The notes beneath the pieces were generated by a model. That model was not told the DNA's origin and did not search any database. It saw only the letters and a program-made list of their open reading frames with translations. Of a DNA stretch of 64,000 bases, positions 19,408 through 28,726 are shown piece after piece. Within the stretch, counting starts at the first letter, position 1; each line of letters starts with the position of its first letter. This DNA comes from Mycobacterium sp. Its GTDB lineage: Bacteria > Actinomycetota > Actinomycetes > Mycobacteriales > Mycobacteriaceae. The stretch spans positions 1 through 64,000 of the forward strand of contig JARLGR010000102.1 in NCBI GenBank assembly GCA_031292665.1. The letters run 5' to 3'. A program made the position numbers and the translations under genes.

Positions 19408-20054
19408 GACGACACCTCCTCGTGCGCCTGCTGACCGCGGGTGAAGCCCCGCTCCTTGGCCACGTCGGCCAAAAGGCCGCGTAGCTGACGTCTGCCGCGA
19501 TGCAGCCGCGACATTACCGTTCCGATCGGCGTGTCCATGATCTCGGCGATCTCCTTGTACGGGAAACCCTCGACATCGGCGTAGTAGACGGCCATCCGGA
19601 ATTCCTCCGGCAAGGCCTGCAGCGCTTCCTTGATCTCCGTGTCCGGCAGCGCCTCCAGCGCTTCGACCTCGGCCGAGCGCAGCCCGGTGGACGAGTGCTC
19701 GGCGTTGGCAGCCAACTGCCAGTCGGTGATCGCGTCGGTCGGATACTCCGCCGGTTGGCGCTGCCTTTTGCGGTAGCTGTTGATGTAGGTGTTGGTCAGG
19801 ATGCGGTACAGCCACGCCTTGAGATTGGTGCCGGCCCGAAACGAGCGGAAGCCCGCATAGGCCTTCACCATCGTCTCCTGCAGCAGGTCCTCCGCGTCGG
19901 CGGGATTCCGCGTCATGCGCAGCGCACCGCCGTAAAGCTGGTCCAGCAGGGGAATCGCATCGCGCTCGAAGCGCGCGGTCAGTTCTTCGTCGGTCTCTTC
20001 ATGTGGCGCGGGCTCGGGGACCCCTGGTTCCGTGACGCCGTCGGTATCGGCCAT
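19404..20054 (-). CDS. sigH: ECF sigma factor SigH
   Basis: 216 residues, the same length as M. tuberculosis SigH when started at ATG 20054 ([11 protein letters not shown]). Region 2 ([22 protein letters not shown], then [18 protein letters not shown]) and region 4 ([38 protein letters not shown]) are intact. SigH directs the oxidative and heat stress response (thioredoxins, sigE, clp). An upstream GTG/ATG at 20183 would add 43 residues that do not fit the family. Confidence 0.96.
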   Translation of the reverse strand: MADTDGVTEPGVPEPAPHEETDEELTARFERDAIPLLDQLYGGALRMTRNPADAEDLLQETMVKAYAGFRSFRAGTNLKAWLYRILTNTYINSYRKRQRQPAEYPTDAITDWQLAANAEHSSTGLRSAEVEALEALPDTEIKEALQALPEEFRMAVYYADVEGFPYKEIAEIMDTPIGTVMSRLHRGRRQLRGLLADVAKERGFTRGQQAHEEVSS

Positions 20055-20269
20055 TCCGATTATCCCGGTCCCTTCTGCTGCGGTGCCGCCGGAGAGCGGC
20101 GCGAGCGCCAGCGGACTTGCAAGGAAGCACGCCAACTGCCCGGCGCCTACTGGACTGTCCAAAAGGCTCGTCGCCGTTGACACCAGACTGCTCCTCCCAA
20201 TCTAGAGGCTGCGCGCGACAGCGTCTGCCCGGGTCCGCGGCTGCGCCTGCATAAGAAACCGCTTTCATC

Positions 20270-20296
20270 AACAGTGTTAGCCGGCGTGCTATTTCC
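20270..20296 (-). promoter_or_regulatory. Candidate SigH-type promoter for sigH
   Basis: On the minus strand GGAAAT (20296-20291), then 18 bases, then GTT (20272-20270). The published SigH consensus is GGAA(C/T)A-N16-20-GTT, so the site fits apart from one base. It lies about 215 bases before the sigH start and is consistent with the known autoregulation. Confidence 0.5.
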
Positions 20297-20341
20297 GGGG
20301 CGTTATCCGGCGCCCGATTTGGCGGGCGTTAGGGTGTCGCC

Positions 20342-21202
20342 ATGTCCCACGCCACGTCCCTTCAGGGCAAAACGATGTTCATCTCCGGGGCCAGTCGCGG
20401 CATCGGCCTTGCGATTGCCACGCGGGCCGCACAAGACGGCGCCAACGTCGCCCTGATCGCCAAGACCGCCGAGCCGCACCCGAAGCTGCCGGGAACCGTG
20501 TTCACGGCCGCCAAAGAGCTCGAGGACGCCGGCGGACAGGCCCTGCCGATCGTCGGGGACGTGCGCGACCCTGAGTCGGTGGAGGCCGCGGTCGCCAAGA
20601 CCGTCGAGCAGTTCGGCGGCATCGACATCTGCGTCAACAACGCGTCGGCGATCAACCTAGGGTCCATCACCGAGGTGCCGATGAAGCGGTTCGACCTGAT
20701 GAACGGCATCCAGGTGCGCGGCACCTATGCGGTGTCTCAGGCCTGTATCCCGCATATGAAGGGGCGGGAGAACCCGCACATTCTGACTCTTTCGCCGCCC
20801 GTGCTGCTCGGCAAGGAGTGGTTGAAGCCGACGGCGTACATGATGGCCAAGTTCGGCATGACGTTGTGCGCACTGGGCATCGCCGAGGAGATGCGCGAGG
20901 AGGGCATCGCGTCGAACACACTGTGGCCCCGCACGATGGTGGCCACCGCCGCGGTGCAGAACCTGCTCGGCGGCGACGCGGCGATGGCACGATCCCGCAA
21001 GCCCGAGGTGTATTCCGACGCCGCCTACGTCATCCTCAACAAGCCCGCCCGGGAGTACACCGGCAACACCCTGCTGTGTGAGGACGTGCTGGTGGAGTCC
21101 GGCGTCATCGACCTGTCGGTCTACAACTGCGTGCCCGGCGGGGAACTGGGCGTCGACTTCTGGGTGGACGGCGTCAACCCGCCGGGGTACACCGGACCCT
21201 AA
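20342..21202 (+). CDS. Short-chain dehydrogenase/reductase (HSDL2-like)
   Basis: 286 residues, Rossmann SDR with GASRGIG (cofactor loop), NNAS, and the catalytic pair Y-x-x-x-K in PTAYMMAKFG. The serine normally found on the preceding strand is present as ILTLSPP. The acidic/neutral residue after strand 2 (LIAKTAEPHPKLPGT) is the extended loop typical of hydroxysteroid dehydrogenase-like 2 proteins. Corresponds to Rv3224. Divergent from sigH; the short gap suggests shared control. This is the last gene before the conserved order breaks. Confidence 0.9.
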   Translation: MSHATSLQGKTMFISGASRGIGLAIATRAAQDGANVALIAKTAEPHPKLPGTVFTAAKELEDAGGQALPIVGDVRDPESVEAAVAKTVEQFGGIDICVNNASAINLGSITEVPMKRFDLMNGIQVRGTYAVSQACIPHMKGRENPHILTLSPPVLLGKEWLKPTAYMMAKFGMTLCALGIAEEMREEGIASNTLWPRTMVATAAVQNLLGGDAAMARSRKPEVYSDAAYVILNKPAREYTGNTLLCEDVLVESGVIDLSVYNCVPGGELGVDFWVDGVNPPGYTGP

Positions 21203-21232
21203 CGTGGCCGGCGGCATTTCGGACATCCGGGC

Positions 21233-22414
21233 CTAGACAAACGCGCTGACACCGGTCAACGAACGCCCGACGATCAGCGTGTTCATCTCCCGGGTTCCTT
21301 CGTATGAGTAGATTGCTTCGGCGTCGGCGACGAAGCGGCCAACGTTGTGCTCCAACAGGATTCCGTTGCCACCCAATAGTTCACGGGCCCATCCCACGGT
21401 TTCGCGCATCCGCACGGTGCAGAAGGCCTTCGCCAGCGAGGAGTGCCGGTCCTCGGCGAGCCCGTCGTCCTGCAGTTGCGATAGCCGCACGCACAGTCCG
21501 TACGAGGATGTGACGTTGCCGAGCATCCGAACCAGCAGATCCTGGACCAGTTGGAAGCCGCCGATCGCCCGGCCGAACTGCTCTCGGCTGCACGCATACG
21601 CGAGCGCGTTCTCATAGGCCCCCATCGCACAACCGACCGCCATCCACGCCACCCCGGCGCGGGTCATGCGCAGCACCTCCGCAGTGTCTTTGAACGAGTC
21701 GGCCCGCTGCAGTCGATCGGACTCCGCAACGCGCACGTTGTCCAGCGTGATGAGGCCGTTCTGCACTATTCGTAGCGCGATCTTGTGCATCTGTTTCTCG
21801 ACGGTGAACCCCGGCGAGGAGTTCTCCACCACAAAGCCTTTCACCCGTCCGTCGGCGACATCTTTGGCCCAAATGACGGTCAGGTCCCCGAAGGTCGAGT
21901 TGCCGATCCACTTCTTTTGGCCGTTGAGGATCCAGCTGTCACCATCCCTTCGCGCTGTCGTTTGCAGCCCACCCGAGGCCCCGGACCCGACCTCGGGTTC
22001 GGTCAGCCCGAATGAGCCGATCTTGTCGTAGCGCGCCATGGCGGGCAGGAATCGTTCGCGTTGCCCGTCGGAGCCGCACAGGTAGATCGACCCCATCGCC
22101 AGTCCGCCGTGTACCCCGTTGAAGGTGGCGATCGAGCAGTCGATGCGGGCGAGCTCCATCGCGATCATGCCGTCGAGCAGGAACCGACGTCCGGGGCAGC
22201 CGTAGCCGTGGTACGGCAGGCCCGCGATGCCCAGCTCGCGCATCCCGGGCACGATCTCGAACGGAAAGGTCGCACGCGACCAGTGCTCAAGGAGGACAGG
22301 CGCGACGTCGGTCGTCGCGAATTTGCGCACCGCATGCAGCAGGTGGCGCTCCTCGTCAGTCAGCAGGCCCTCATATGAGTAGAAATCCGAGGTGTCGATG
22401 TCGTTGTGGCTCAT
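21233..22414 (-). CDS. Acyl-CoA dehydrogenase (glutaryl-CoA dehydrogenase-like)
   Basis: 393 residues with the acyl-CoA dehydrogenase pattern: FGLTEPEVGSGAS, W(I)LNGQKKWIGN, REQFGRAIGGFQLVQD, and the C-terminal SYEGTREMNTLIVGR, where the Glu of YEGT is at the position of the catalytic base in the glutaryl-CoA type. ATG at 22414 overlaps the phaZ stop by four bases, so it is the last gene of the fadD-phaC-phaZ operon. It could start beta-oxidation of monomers released from stored polyester. Confidence 0.9.
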   Translation of the reverse strand: MSHNDIDTSDFYSYEGLLTDEERHLLHAVRKFATTDVAPVLLEHWSRATFPFEIVPGMRELGIAGLPYHGYGCPGRRFLLDGMIAMELARIDCSIATFNGVHGGLAMGSIYLCGSDGQRERFLPAMARYDKIGSFGLTEPEVGSGASGGLQTTARRDGDSWILNGQKKWIGNSTFGDLTVIWAKDVADGRVKGFVVENSSPGFTVEKQMHKIALRIVQNGLITLDNVRVAESDRLQRADSFKDTAEVLRMTRAGVAWMAVGCAMGAYENALAYACSREQFGRAIGGFQLVQDLLVRMLGNVTSSYGLCVRLSQLQDDGLAEDRHSSLAKAFCTVRMRETVGWARELLGGNGILLEHNVGRFVADAEAIYSYEGTREMNTLIVGRSLTGVSAFV

Positions 22415-23256
22415 GGTCGTTCTCCGGGTTCACTCAGAAATTTCTCGATGACGGGAGCCAGTTCGGTCGCGTTGTGCACGAGGTCAATGTGCCCGCCGGA
22501 ATGCAGGTGCAGCCGCGAATGCGGCAACAACGCGTTCATGATGTGCGCGTTGACCACGGGGATGATCGGATCATCGTTACCCGCCACGATCAACGTCTCC
22601 TGCCGCACCGCAGGCAATGCGAACGCACTGGTCCAGACCGAACCTGCGAGCAGCTGGTGCAGGTAGCCGATCTTCGATCCGGCGTGCAATTGACGCACGA
22701 ACAGTCGCGCGACGTCGTCTCCATGCGCGCGGACGGTACCGCCGTACAGCTCGCCGGCAATGGAGGCAGCGTAATCGGGATCTGAGAACCTGCGCGGGGT
22801 AAGCATTTTTGCCAGGACCCGCGGGTGGGCGGGCACCATAAGCGCGCCGGTGCCGGTCGCCGCCAGCACCAGGCGCCGGCATCGGCGCGGATTCTGGAAG
22901 GCGAACTGCTGGGCAAGGGCGCCTCCCCAGGACAGCCCGAGCACATCCACCACGCTGATCCCCAGCTTGGACAGCACCCGGCCCAGCACCCAGGCGAGGT
23001 AGGGAAACCCGTAGGGAGCAAGGGATGTGGGCGATCCTCCGGTCCCGGGAACGTCGAATCTGACTACCATGAAATCCGGATCCAACTGCTCCACCAGCGG
23101 ATCGAGCACTTCCAGGCTGGCCCCAATGCCATTACAGAGCACGAGCGGCACGCCGGTCCCGTGCCGCACGTTCACTCGGATCCGCTGACCGCCGGCGGTG
23201 ATATAGCGGTGTTCGCCAATAGCGCTCACCGATGTCAGCCGGCGCACGGTTCTCAC
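22411..23256 (-). CDS. phaZ: Intracellular PHA depolymerase (PhaZ, mcl type)
   Basis: 281 residues, alpha/beta hydrolase with nucleophile elbow GLSWGG, preceded by LVLCNGIGASLEVLDP and FDVPGTGGSP, and late SGGHIDLVHN carrying the histidine. Length and these motifs fit medium-chain-length poly(3-hydroxyalkanoate) depolymerases. The GTG at 23256 is chosen because it overlaps the phaC stop (GTGA); a start further up would run into phaC. Located between phaC and an acyl-CoA dehydrogenase. Confidence 0.88.
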   Translation of the reverse strand: MRTVRRLTSVSAIGEHRYITAGGQRIRVNVRHGTGVPLVLCNGIGASLEVLDPLVEQLDPDFMVVRFDVPGTGGSPTSLAPYGFPYLAWVLGRVLSKLGISVVDVLGLSWGGALAQQFAFQNPRRCRRLVLAATGTGALMVPAHPRVLAKMLTPRRFSDPDYAASIAGELYGGTVRAHGDDVARLFVRQLHAGSKIGYLHQLLAGSVWTSAFALPAVRQETLIVAGNDDPIIPVVNAHIMNALLPHSRLHLHSGGHIDLVHNATELAPVIEKFLSEPGERP

Positions 23257-24959
23257 TTCTCCATCACATAGCTGCCCGGTGCTGGGCCGAGCGGCGGCAG
23301 ACCCTCCCCGCCAAGAGCTTTCGGAGCGTCGACCTCCGGGCCGCTGCGCTCGGCCAGCCAGCTCACGTAATCCGGCCACCAGGAGTCACCGAACTTCTGC
23401 GCAGACTCCAGCCACTGTTCGGGATCTTCCGCGTCGACCGGACCGGTCCGGTACGACGCCTTCGGGTTGCCGGGCGGGTTGACCAGCGCCGCGATGTGAC
23501 CGCTGGTGGACAGCACGTAGCGGTTGTCCTTGCTGCCGAGCAGGCGTGCGCTGCGATAGGTGGCTTGCCACGGGGAGATATGGTCGGCGACGCCGCCGAT
23601 GACGTACGCGTCGGACGTGATCTTGCCTAGGTCGACCGGGCTGCCAAGCATGCTGACAGCACCAGGGGTGACCAGCGCGTTGCGCAGCCCCATCAGCACC
23701 ATGTCGCGGTGCAGGGCGGCGGCCATCCGAGTGGTGTCGGCGTTCCAGAACAACACGTCGAACGGCGCCGGCTTGCGGCCCTGCACATAGTTGTTCACTA
23801 CATACCGCCACACCAGGTCCGTGGGCCGCAGCCACGCGAACATCTCCGCCATGTCGCGCCCGTCGAGGTAGCCTTTCCTGCCCGAAACTCGAATCGCCGC
23901 CTGCGCCGCGCGGTCGCTCATTGCCGCGGCCGCGAAGCCGGCCCGGGTCTCATCCAGCACGGTGACCGCTAAGTTCAGGCCCGCGATCCGATCGCCCTCG
24001 CCGATCTCGCCTAGATGGGCCGCAGTCATCGCCGCGAGGATGCCGCCCGAGCAGGTGGCCAGCAGGTGAGCGCTGTCGGCGCCGGCGATTTTCTGCACCG
24101 CATCCATTGCCTCGATGATCGCCGCGCCGTAGGCGTCGAAGCCCCAATCACGATGGCGGGCTTGCGGGTTTCGCCACGAAATGACGAACACCTGTTGGCC
24201 CTGCTGCACGAAGTACTCGATCATGCTGCGCCCGGGCGCGATGTCCATGACGTAGTACTTGTTGATCACCGGCGGCACCATGAGCAACGGAATGGCACGC
24301 ACCTTGGGTGTCTGCGGTGCGTATTGGATCAGTTCGAACATCGAGGTTTGCAGCACCACCGCCCCCTTGGTGATGGCGACCGTCTCACCCACCGAGAACG
24401 CGTCGGGCTCGACCATTGCCGGCACCCGAGGCTTCGAAAGCATGTCCCGGGCAAAGGCTCTCACTCCTCGCACCGCGCTCAAACCGCCGGTGTCGATCAG
24501 CGCCTTCCACCCAAGCGGATTGATCAGCGGGTTGTTGCTAGGCGCGAGGCCCTCCACCACGTTGTCCACGACGAACTGCATCTTCTCGTTGTCGCGCCAA
24601 TCCAACTGCGCGTCGTCGAGGAGACACTCGGCGGCCTCGGCGCCTGCGAGATAGCCCTGCATGATTCTGTGCAGCAGCGGGTTCTCCTGCCAGGCAGGGT
24701 CACTGAAGCGCTTGTCGGCCCGCGCCGGGGCACGGTGAGACTTGCCCGCCGCGATAGCGCCGAGTTCACGAGTAAGGGTGGCGGCCCGGCTGGCCACGGC
24801 ACCAGGATGCTGGGCAAGGTTGGCGCCGAAGCGGGCCCAGGTGGCGTTCGGCATCATTCGGCTGGCGAATGGCTTGGTGGCGCTGGTGAGCAGCAAGTCC
24901 AGCGGTGCAGCCAGCTCGTCGGCTTTAGTCACGGGATTCGAGGGAGTTGCCATGGTCAC
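23253..24959 (-). CDS. phaC: PHA synthase PhaC
   Basis: 568 residues. The lipase-like box reads ATCSGG, with catalytic Cys303 replacing the serine; the aspartate follows in VADHISPW and the histidine in STSGHIAALVNPP. The substrate-pocket stretch FVISWRNP is typical of PHA synthases. It polymerises (R)-3-hydroxyacyl-CoA to storage polyester. Single-subunit length favours class II (medium chain) or class I. The GTG start at 24959 overlaps the fadD stop (GTGA) and has GAAAGG at good spacing; ATG 24953 is an alternative. Confidence 0.92.
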   Translation of the reverse strand: MTMATPSNPVTKADELAAPLDLLLTSATKPFASRMMPNATWARFGANLAQHPGAVASRAATLTRELGAIAAGKSHRAPARADKRFSDPAWQENPLLHRIMQGYLAGAEAAECLLDDAQLDWRDNEKMQFVVDNVVEGLAPSNNPLINPLGWKALIDTGGLSAVRGVRAFARDMLSKPRVPAMVEPDAFSVGETVAITKGAVVLQTSMFELIQYAPQTPKVRAIPLLMVPPVINKYYVMDIAPGRSMIEYFVQQGQQVFVISWRNPQARHRDWGFDAYGAAIIEAMDAVQKIAGADSAHLLATCSGGILAAMTAAHLGEIGEGDRIAGLNLAVTVLDETRAGFAAAAMSDRAAQAAIRVSGRKGYLDGRDMAEMFAWLRPTDLVWRYVVNNYVQGRKPAPFDVLFWNADTTRMAAALHRDMVLMGLRNALVTPGAVSMLGSPVDLGKITSDAYVIGGVADHISPWQATYRSARLLGSKDNRYVLSTSGHIAALVNPPGNPKASYRTGPVDAEDPEQWLESAQKFGDSWWPDYVSWLAERSGPEVDAPKALGGEGLPPLGPAPGSYVMEK

Positions 24960-26467
24960 GGTGTCCTTTCAGTTGCAGGAACAGTAATTTCGCGCTTCAG
25001 GAGCTTGCCGGTGGGTCCCTTGGGCAGAGCGTCCACCAGCCAGACCCGGCGCGGATACTTGTAGGCGGCCACCCGGGCCTTGACGTATTCGCGCAGCTCG
25101 TCGGCCGTAATCGCAGCTCCCTTCTTGAGAGCGACTGCTGCACCGACTTCCTCGCCGAGGGAGTCGTGCGGGATACCGATCACGGCGGCTTCAGCTACCG
25201 CCGGATGCTCGTAGAGCACCTCCTCGATCTCGCGTGGGTAGACGTTGTACCCACCGCGGATGATCAGGTCCTTGGTCCGGTCGACGATGTAGAAATAGCC
25301 GTCTTCGTCGACGCGTCCGACGTCGCCGGTGGCCAGCCAGCCGTCGGGCGTGATCGTGTCCTTGGTGGCGTCGGGGAGGTTCCAATAGCCCTTCATCACG
25401 TTGTGGCCGCGGATCTGGATCTCGCCTGTCTCCCCCTGCGGAACCTCAACTCCGTCCAGGTCGACTACCCGCATCTCCACACCCTCGATCGGGGTGCCGA
25501 TCGAGCCCGCCTTGCGGGGCCGGTTCGGATGATTGAACGCGGCCGCCGGAGAACTCTCGGAAAGCCCGTAGCCCTCGAGAACGGTGCAGCCAAAGGCCTT
25601 TTCGAAGTCGGTGAGAACCTGCACCGGCAGCGCCGCGCCACCGGATACACAGGTCCGCAGACTCCGCGTCGCCTCCGGGGCGGCATCTGCTGCCACGCTG
25701 AGCAGCGCCGAATACATCGTCGGCACCCCCTCGAACACCGTGACGGCGTCGCGCTCGATCACTTCAAGCGCCTTGCGCGGATCGAACCGAGGGATGAGCG
25801 TCAACGTCGCACCCGCGAGGACCGCACCGTTGAGCCCGCAGGTCAGGCCGAAGACGTGGAACAACGGCAGACAGCCCATCACTACGTCGTCGGGCCCCGT
25901 CTCGACGAGGGTCCGGACGCTGACCTCGGCGTTGCGGCCCAGATTGCCATGGGTGAGCATGGCACCCTTGGGCTTGCCGGTAGTTCCGGAAGTGTGCAGG
26001 ATGACCGCGACGTCGTCGTGGCCGCGTTCCACCGGCGCGTCCTGGCTGGGCAGGTCGGCGGTCAAATCGGCCAGTCCGGCGTCATCGACGAGCCAGCACT
26101 GGGCGCCCACCTCGTCGGCGCCGGCGGTGGCTTCGTCGGCGAAAGCGGGCGCGGCGAACAGTGCCTCGGCGCCGCTGTTGGACAGGTAGTAGGACACCTC
26201 ACGGAATTTGAGCAGCGGGTTCATCGGAACCGCGACGGCGCCGCGGTACATGATGCCGTAGAACACGATGGCGAATGCGGGGGTGTTGGGCAGCATGACG
26301 CCCACCCGATCGCCCGGCTCTACCCCGGCCTGCTCGAGCAGCGTGGCCACCCGGGCGGCCGCGGCGTCGAACTCGGCGAAGGTGAACTGCAGATCGTCGC
26401 AGCGCAGCGCAATGCGGTCCGGGTGGGTATCTTTCGACGCAACGAGATTGGCGCTAAGGGCGGTCAT
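24956..26467 (-). CDS. Acyl-CoA synthetase (FadD-type)
   Basis: 503 residues of the AMP-forming ligase superfamily: P-loop LHTSGTTGKPKGA (about residue 158), YGLSESSP, the YNVYPREIEEVLYEHP hinge, and the C-terminal catalytic lysine in KGPTGKLLKRE. It would activate fatty acids or 3-hydroxy acids to CoA thioesters. First gene of the four-gene PHA operon, where it could supply monomers or recycle acids freed by PhaZ. A decayed paralogue lies at 31769. Confidence 0.92.
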   Translation of the reverse strand: MTALSANLVASKDTHPDRIALRCDDLQFTFAEFDAAAARVATLLEQAGVEPGDRVGVMLPNTPAFAIVFYGIMYRGAVAVPMNPLLKFREVSYYLSNSGAEALFAAPAFADEATAGADEVGAQCWLVDDAGLADLTADLPSQDAPVERGHDDVAVILHTSGTTGKPKGAMLTHGNLGRNAEVSVRTLVETGPDDVVMGCLPLFHVFGLTCGLNGAVLAGATLTLIPRFDPRKALEVIERDAVTVFEGVPTMYSALLSVAADAAPEATRSLRTCVSGGAALPVQVLTDFEKAFGCTVLEGYGLSESSPAAAFNHPNRPRKAGSIGTPIEGVEMRVVDLDGVEVPQGETGEIQIRGHNVMKGYWNLPDATKDTITPDGWLATGDVGRVDEDGYFYIVDRTKDLIIRGGYNVYPREIEEVLYEHPAVAEAAVIGIPHDSLGEEVGAAVALKKGAAITADELREYVKARVAAYKYPRRVWLVDALPKGPTGKLLKREITVPATERTP

Positions 26468-26927
26468 GGTGTGCCTCTGGGGATCTACTTGAGGTGCCCG
26501 GCTTTGGGCTTATCTTGAGGATTCCAATCGTCCTCTCGGCGACCTCGCACAACAATGTCAGTGAGCACAACAACCTGGCTGCTTTGGTGTGACGGCGCAC
26601 AGCTCCTCGCGGACCGGTCGCTAAAGGGCGGCCTAGTGGACACACCCCGGTTAGCGCAGACACGCGTGCATCCTCACCGTCAACCACGACGACCTGGCTC
26701 GTGGTGCTGATAGCGAACGTGGCCATCAGCACGGTCACAGTCGCAGACCGCCTGGATGCGCCTTAGCTCCTCGACATTTCCGCAACAACCGTCTACTTGC
26801 CGCTGTCGTGGCTGGGCCGATTTTGTTGGTAGCCTGACATTTCCGGCTCACAAGGCCATCGTGTGCGGGCTTGCCTCGATGTAGCTATGACTCGACAACG
26901 GCAGGGAAGCTGCCTCGGCCAGGACAT
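26468..26927. other. Intergenic region upstream of the PHA operon
   Basis: 460 bases between fadD and the decarboxylase gene; both lie on the minus strand. It should contain the promoter of the PHA operon. A short inverted repeat GAGGA-N9-TCCTC occurs at 26517-26535. On the plus strand at about 26692-26757 the reading LVVLIANVAISTVTVAD resembles the first helix of an EmrB-type transporter but hits a stop; it may be a remnant. Nothing else is convincing. Confidence 0.4.
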
Positions 26928-28541
26928 CTATCCGAGGTGCACCGCTTGCGGTTTGGTAGGCACCACGATGACAGTCGGCCCGTCGGCATCCAGCGCGGCG
27001 GTGAATTCGTGGGCGAGCTTTTCGGTGGTGTCCACGTTGACCGCGCGACACCCGAAACCCACGGCCAGGGACGCGATGTCCAGGTCCGGCAAGTCCAGTC
27101 CCGGCACCCCCGGTGTTTTCTCCAGTTCCGCGAACGATTTCAGGATCGAGTATTCGCCGTTGCGCATTACGACAAACACGATCGGTAGCCGGTGGTGGGC
27201 CGCGGTCCAGATGGCCTGCACCGAGTATTGGAACGACCCGTCTCCGATGGTGGCCACCACGGTGCGCTTGACCCCGCGGGCACGGTCGCCCAGTGCGATG
27301 CCGACCGCCGCGGGCAACCCCCAGCCGATACCGCCGCTGGGGGTGGCGAAGAACGAAGCCGGTCGGGTGCTGGGCACGAATCGCACTTGTTGGGCCAGCG
27401 TCGATGTCGATTCGGTCACCAACGGCGAATCGGCGGGCTTGACGTTGCTCAATGTCGACCACACCGCGTCCGCCGACAGCGGTGCCGACCCGGTCACGTC
27501 AACGGCTGCGGTGGGCGCCTGCCTAGCTGGGACCGTCCGGTCGCTGTGATCGTCGACGATGTCCACCAGCTGCTCCAGGACGAGCAGCGTGTCCCCGAGC
27601 ACGCTGTCACCGACCGGCGCCGTGGCGGCCAGTCGCGGATCAGCCGTAATCTGCAGCAGTTCAGTGCCCTCGGGCAGATACTCGCCCGCCACGTACGGGT
27701 AGTACCGGAAGACCTGCGCCCCGATCACCACCACCAGGTCGTAACCTCGCAGCATCTTGCTGACACCGTCGACGGTCATCGGCAACTGTCCCTGGAAGAG
27801 TCGATGATCCTCGGGGAACGACGCCCGGTCGGGCAACGCGCTGCTGTACACCGCTGCGCCGACCTTTTCCGCGAACGCCACACCGGCATCCCATGCGCCG
27901 CTGCGATCGACCTCGGGCCCGAACACCAGCGCAGGCCGCTGCGCGTGGTTGATCCGGTCGGCGAATCCGCGCAGCCGCTCGGCATCCGGGCTGACCCGGT
28001 GACTGACCGTGCGGATCACCGCCGGCCCCAGCGCAGGTTTCTCCCAGTCGTCAAGTGGGATCGACAAAAACACCGGGCCGGCCGGTGGCTGCAGCGCTAC
28101 CGTGTAGGCGCGCATGAACGCCGCGGGCACGTCCTCGGCGCGGGCGGGCTGATAGGCCCATTTCACCCACGGCTGCGGAAACACATTCTCGTCCGGATTG
28201 CTCAGATACGGTTCGCACAAAACCATTTCGCGGGTCTGTTGACCGGCCGTGACGATCAGCGGGGTGTTGCCCTTGTAAGCCGCCACCAGGCTGCCCATCG
28301 CGTTTCCGGTTCCCGCAGCGGTGTGTATGTTGACCAGTGCGGGCTTGCCGGTGGACTGCGCGAACCCGTCGGCCATCGCCATCACCGAGGCCTCTTGCAA
28401 CCCCAGCACATAGGTGAAGTCGTCGGGAAAGTTCTTCAAAAACGTCTGCTCGGTGGAGCCCGGGTTGCCGAATACCGTCGTCAACCCTAGTTCGCGAAGC
28501 AGGTCGTAGGTCACCTCGTGGACGGATTTTTTATCTGCCAT
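26928..28541 (-). CDS. mdlC: ThDP enzyme, benzoylformate decarboxylase-like
   Basis: 537 residues from ATG 28541 (GGAAG before it). Thiamine-diphosphate fold: FGNPGSTEQ with Ser29, catalytic Glu50 in GLQEAS, His73 in NIHTAAGTGNAMG, and the ThDP-binding GDGSFQYSVQAIWTAA with MRNGEY. These match Ser26, Glu47 and His70 of Pseudomonas benzoylformate decarboxylase. The fourth key residue, His281 there (FRYHQYDPG), is tyrosine here (FRYYPYVAG). So a related 2-oxo acid decarboxylase, possibly with other substrate or carboligation preference. No mandelate dehydrogenase is adjacent. Confidence 0.85.
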   Translation of the reverse strand: MADKKSVHEVTYDLLRELGLTTVFGNPGSTEQTFLKNFPDDFTYVLGLQEASVMAMADGFAQSTGKPALVNIHTAAGTGNAMGSLVAAYKGNTPLIVTAGQQTREMVLCEPYLSNPDENVFPQPWVKWAYQPARAEDVPAAFMRAYTVALQPPAGPVFLSIPLDDWEKPALGPAVIRTVSHRVSPDAERLRGFADRINHAQRPALVFGPEVDRSGAWDAGVAFAEKVGAAVYSSALPDRASFPEDHRLFQGQLPMTVDGVSKMLRGYDLVVVIGAQVFRYYPYVAGEYLPEGTELLQITADPRLAATAPVGDSVLGDTLLVLEQLVDIVDDHSDRTVPARQAPTAAVDVTGSAPLSADAVWSTLSNVKPADSPLVTESTSTLAQQVRFVPSTRPASFFATPSGGIGWGLPAAVGIALGDRARGVKRTVVATIGDGSFQYSVQAIWTAAHHRLPIVFVVMRNGEYSILKSFAELEKTPGVPGLDLPDLDIASLAVGFGCRAVNVDTTEKLAHEFTAALDADGPTVIVVPTKPQAVHLG

Positions 28542-28640
28542 CTCGCTTCCCGGGCCTTTCTTGCAGGTGAGCACTCCCAGCGCGTAATTGCGCACCTTAA
28601 CAACATCACCCGAACCACCGATGCGCGTCAATGTGCAGGT

Positions 28641-28668
28641 TGACAACGTCAAACCTGGACCGTTGTCA
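28641..28668. promoter_or_regulatory. Operator-like palindrome, copy 1
   Basis: TGACAACG (28641-28648) and CGTTGTCA (28661-28668) form a perfect 8-bp inverted repeat with a 12-base spacer. The inner core is ACAAC-N14-GTTGT, shared with a second palindrome 84 bases away. It lies about 100 bases before the decarboxylase start. Confidence 0.6.
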
Positions 28669-28726
28669 CGGGAAACAACGAGCCCAAAGATCCTGCGCGC
28701 CCAGAAGCAGCCCCGTGTGATCTGAC

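Noticed and set aside
24947-26518. A 523-codon open frame antisense to fadD
   Set aside because: It mirrors the synthetase frame; Arg/Gly/His-rich composition with no motif.
26692-26830. A stretch resembling the first helix of an EmrB-type drug exporter
   Set aside because: Only about 17 residues match and stops follow; too short for a pseudogene call, mentioned in the intergenic entry.
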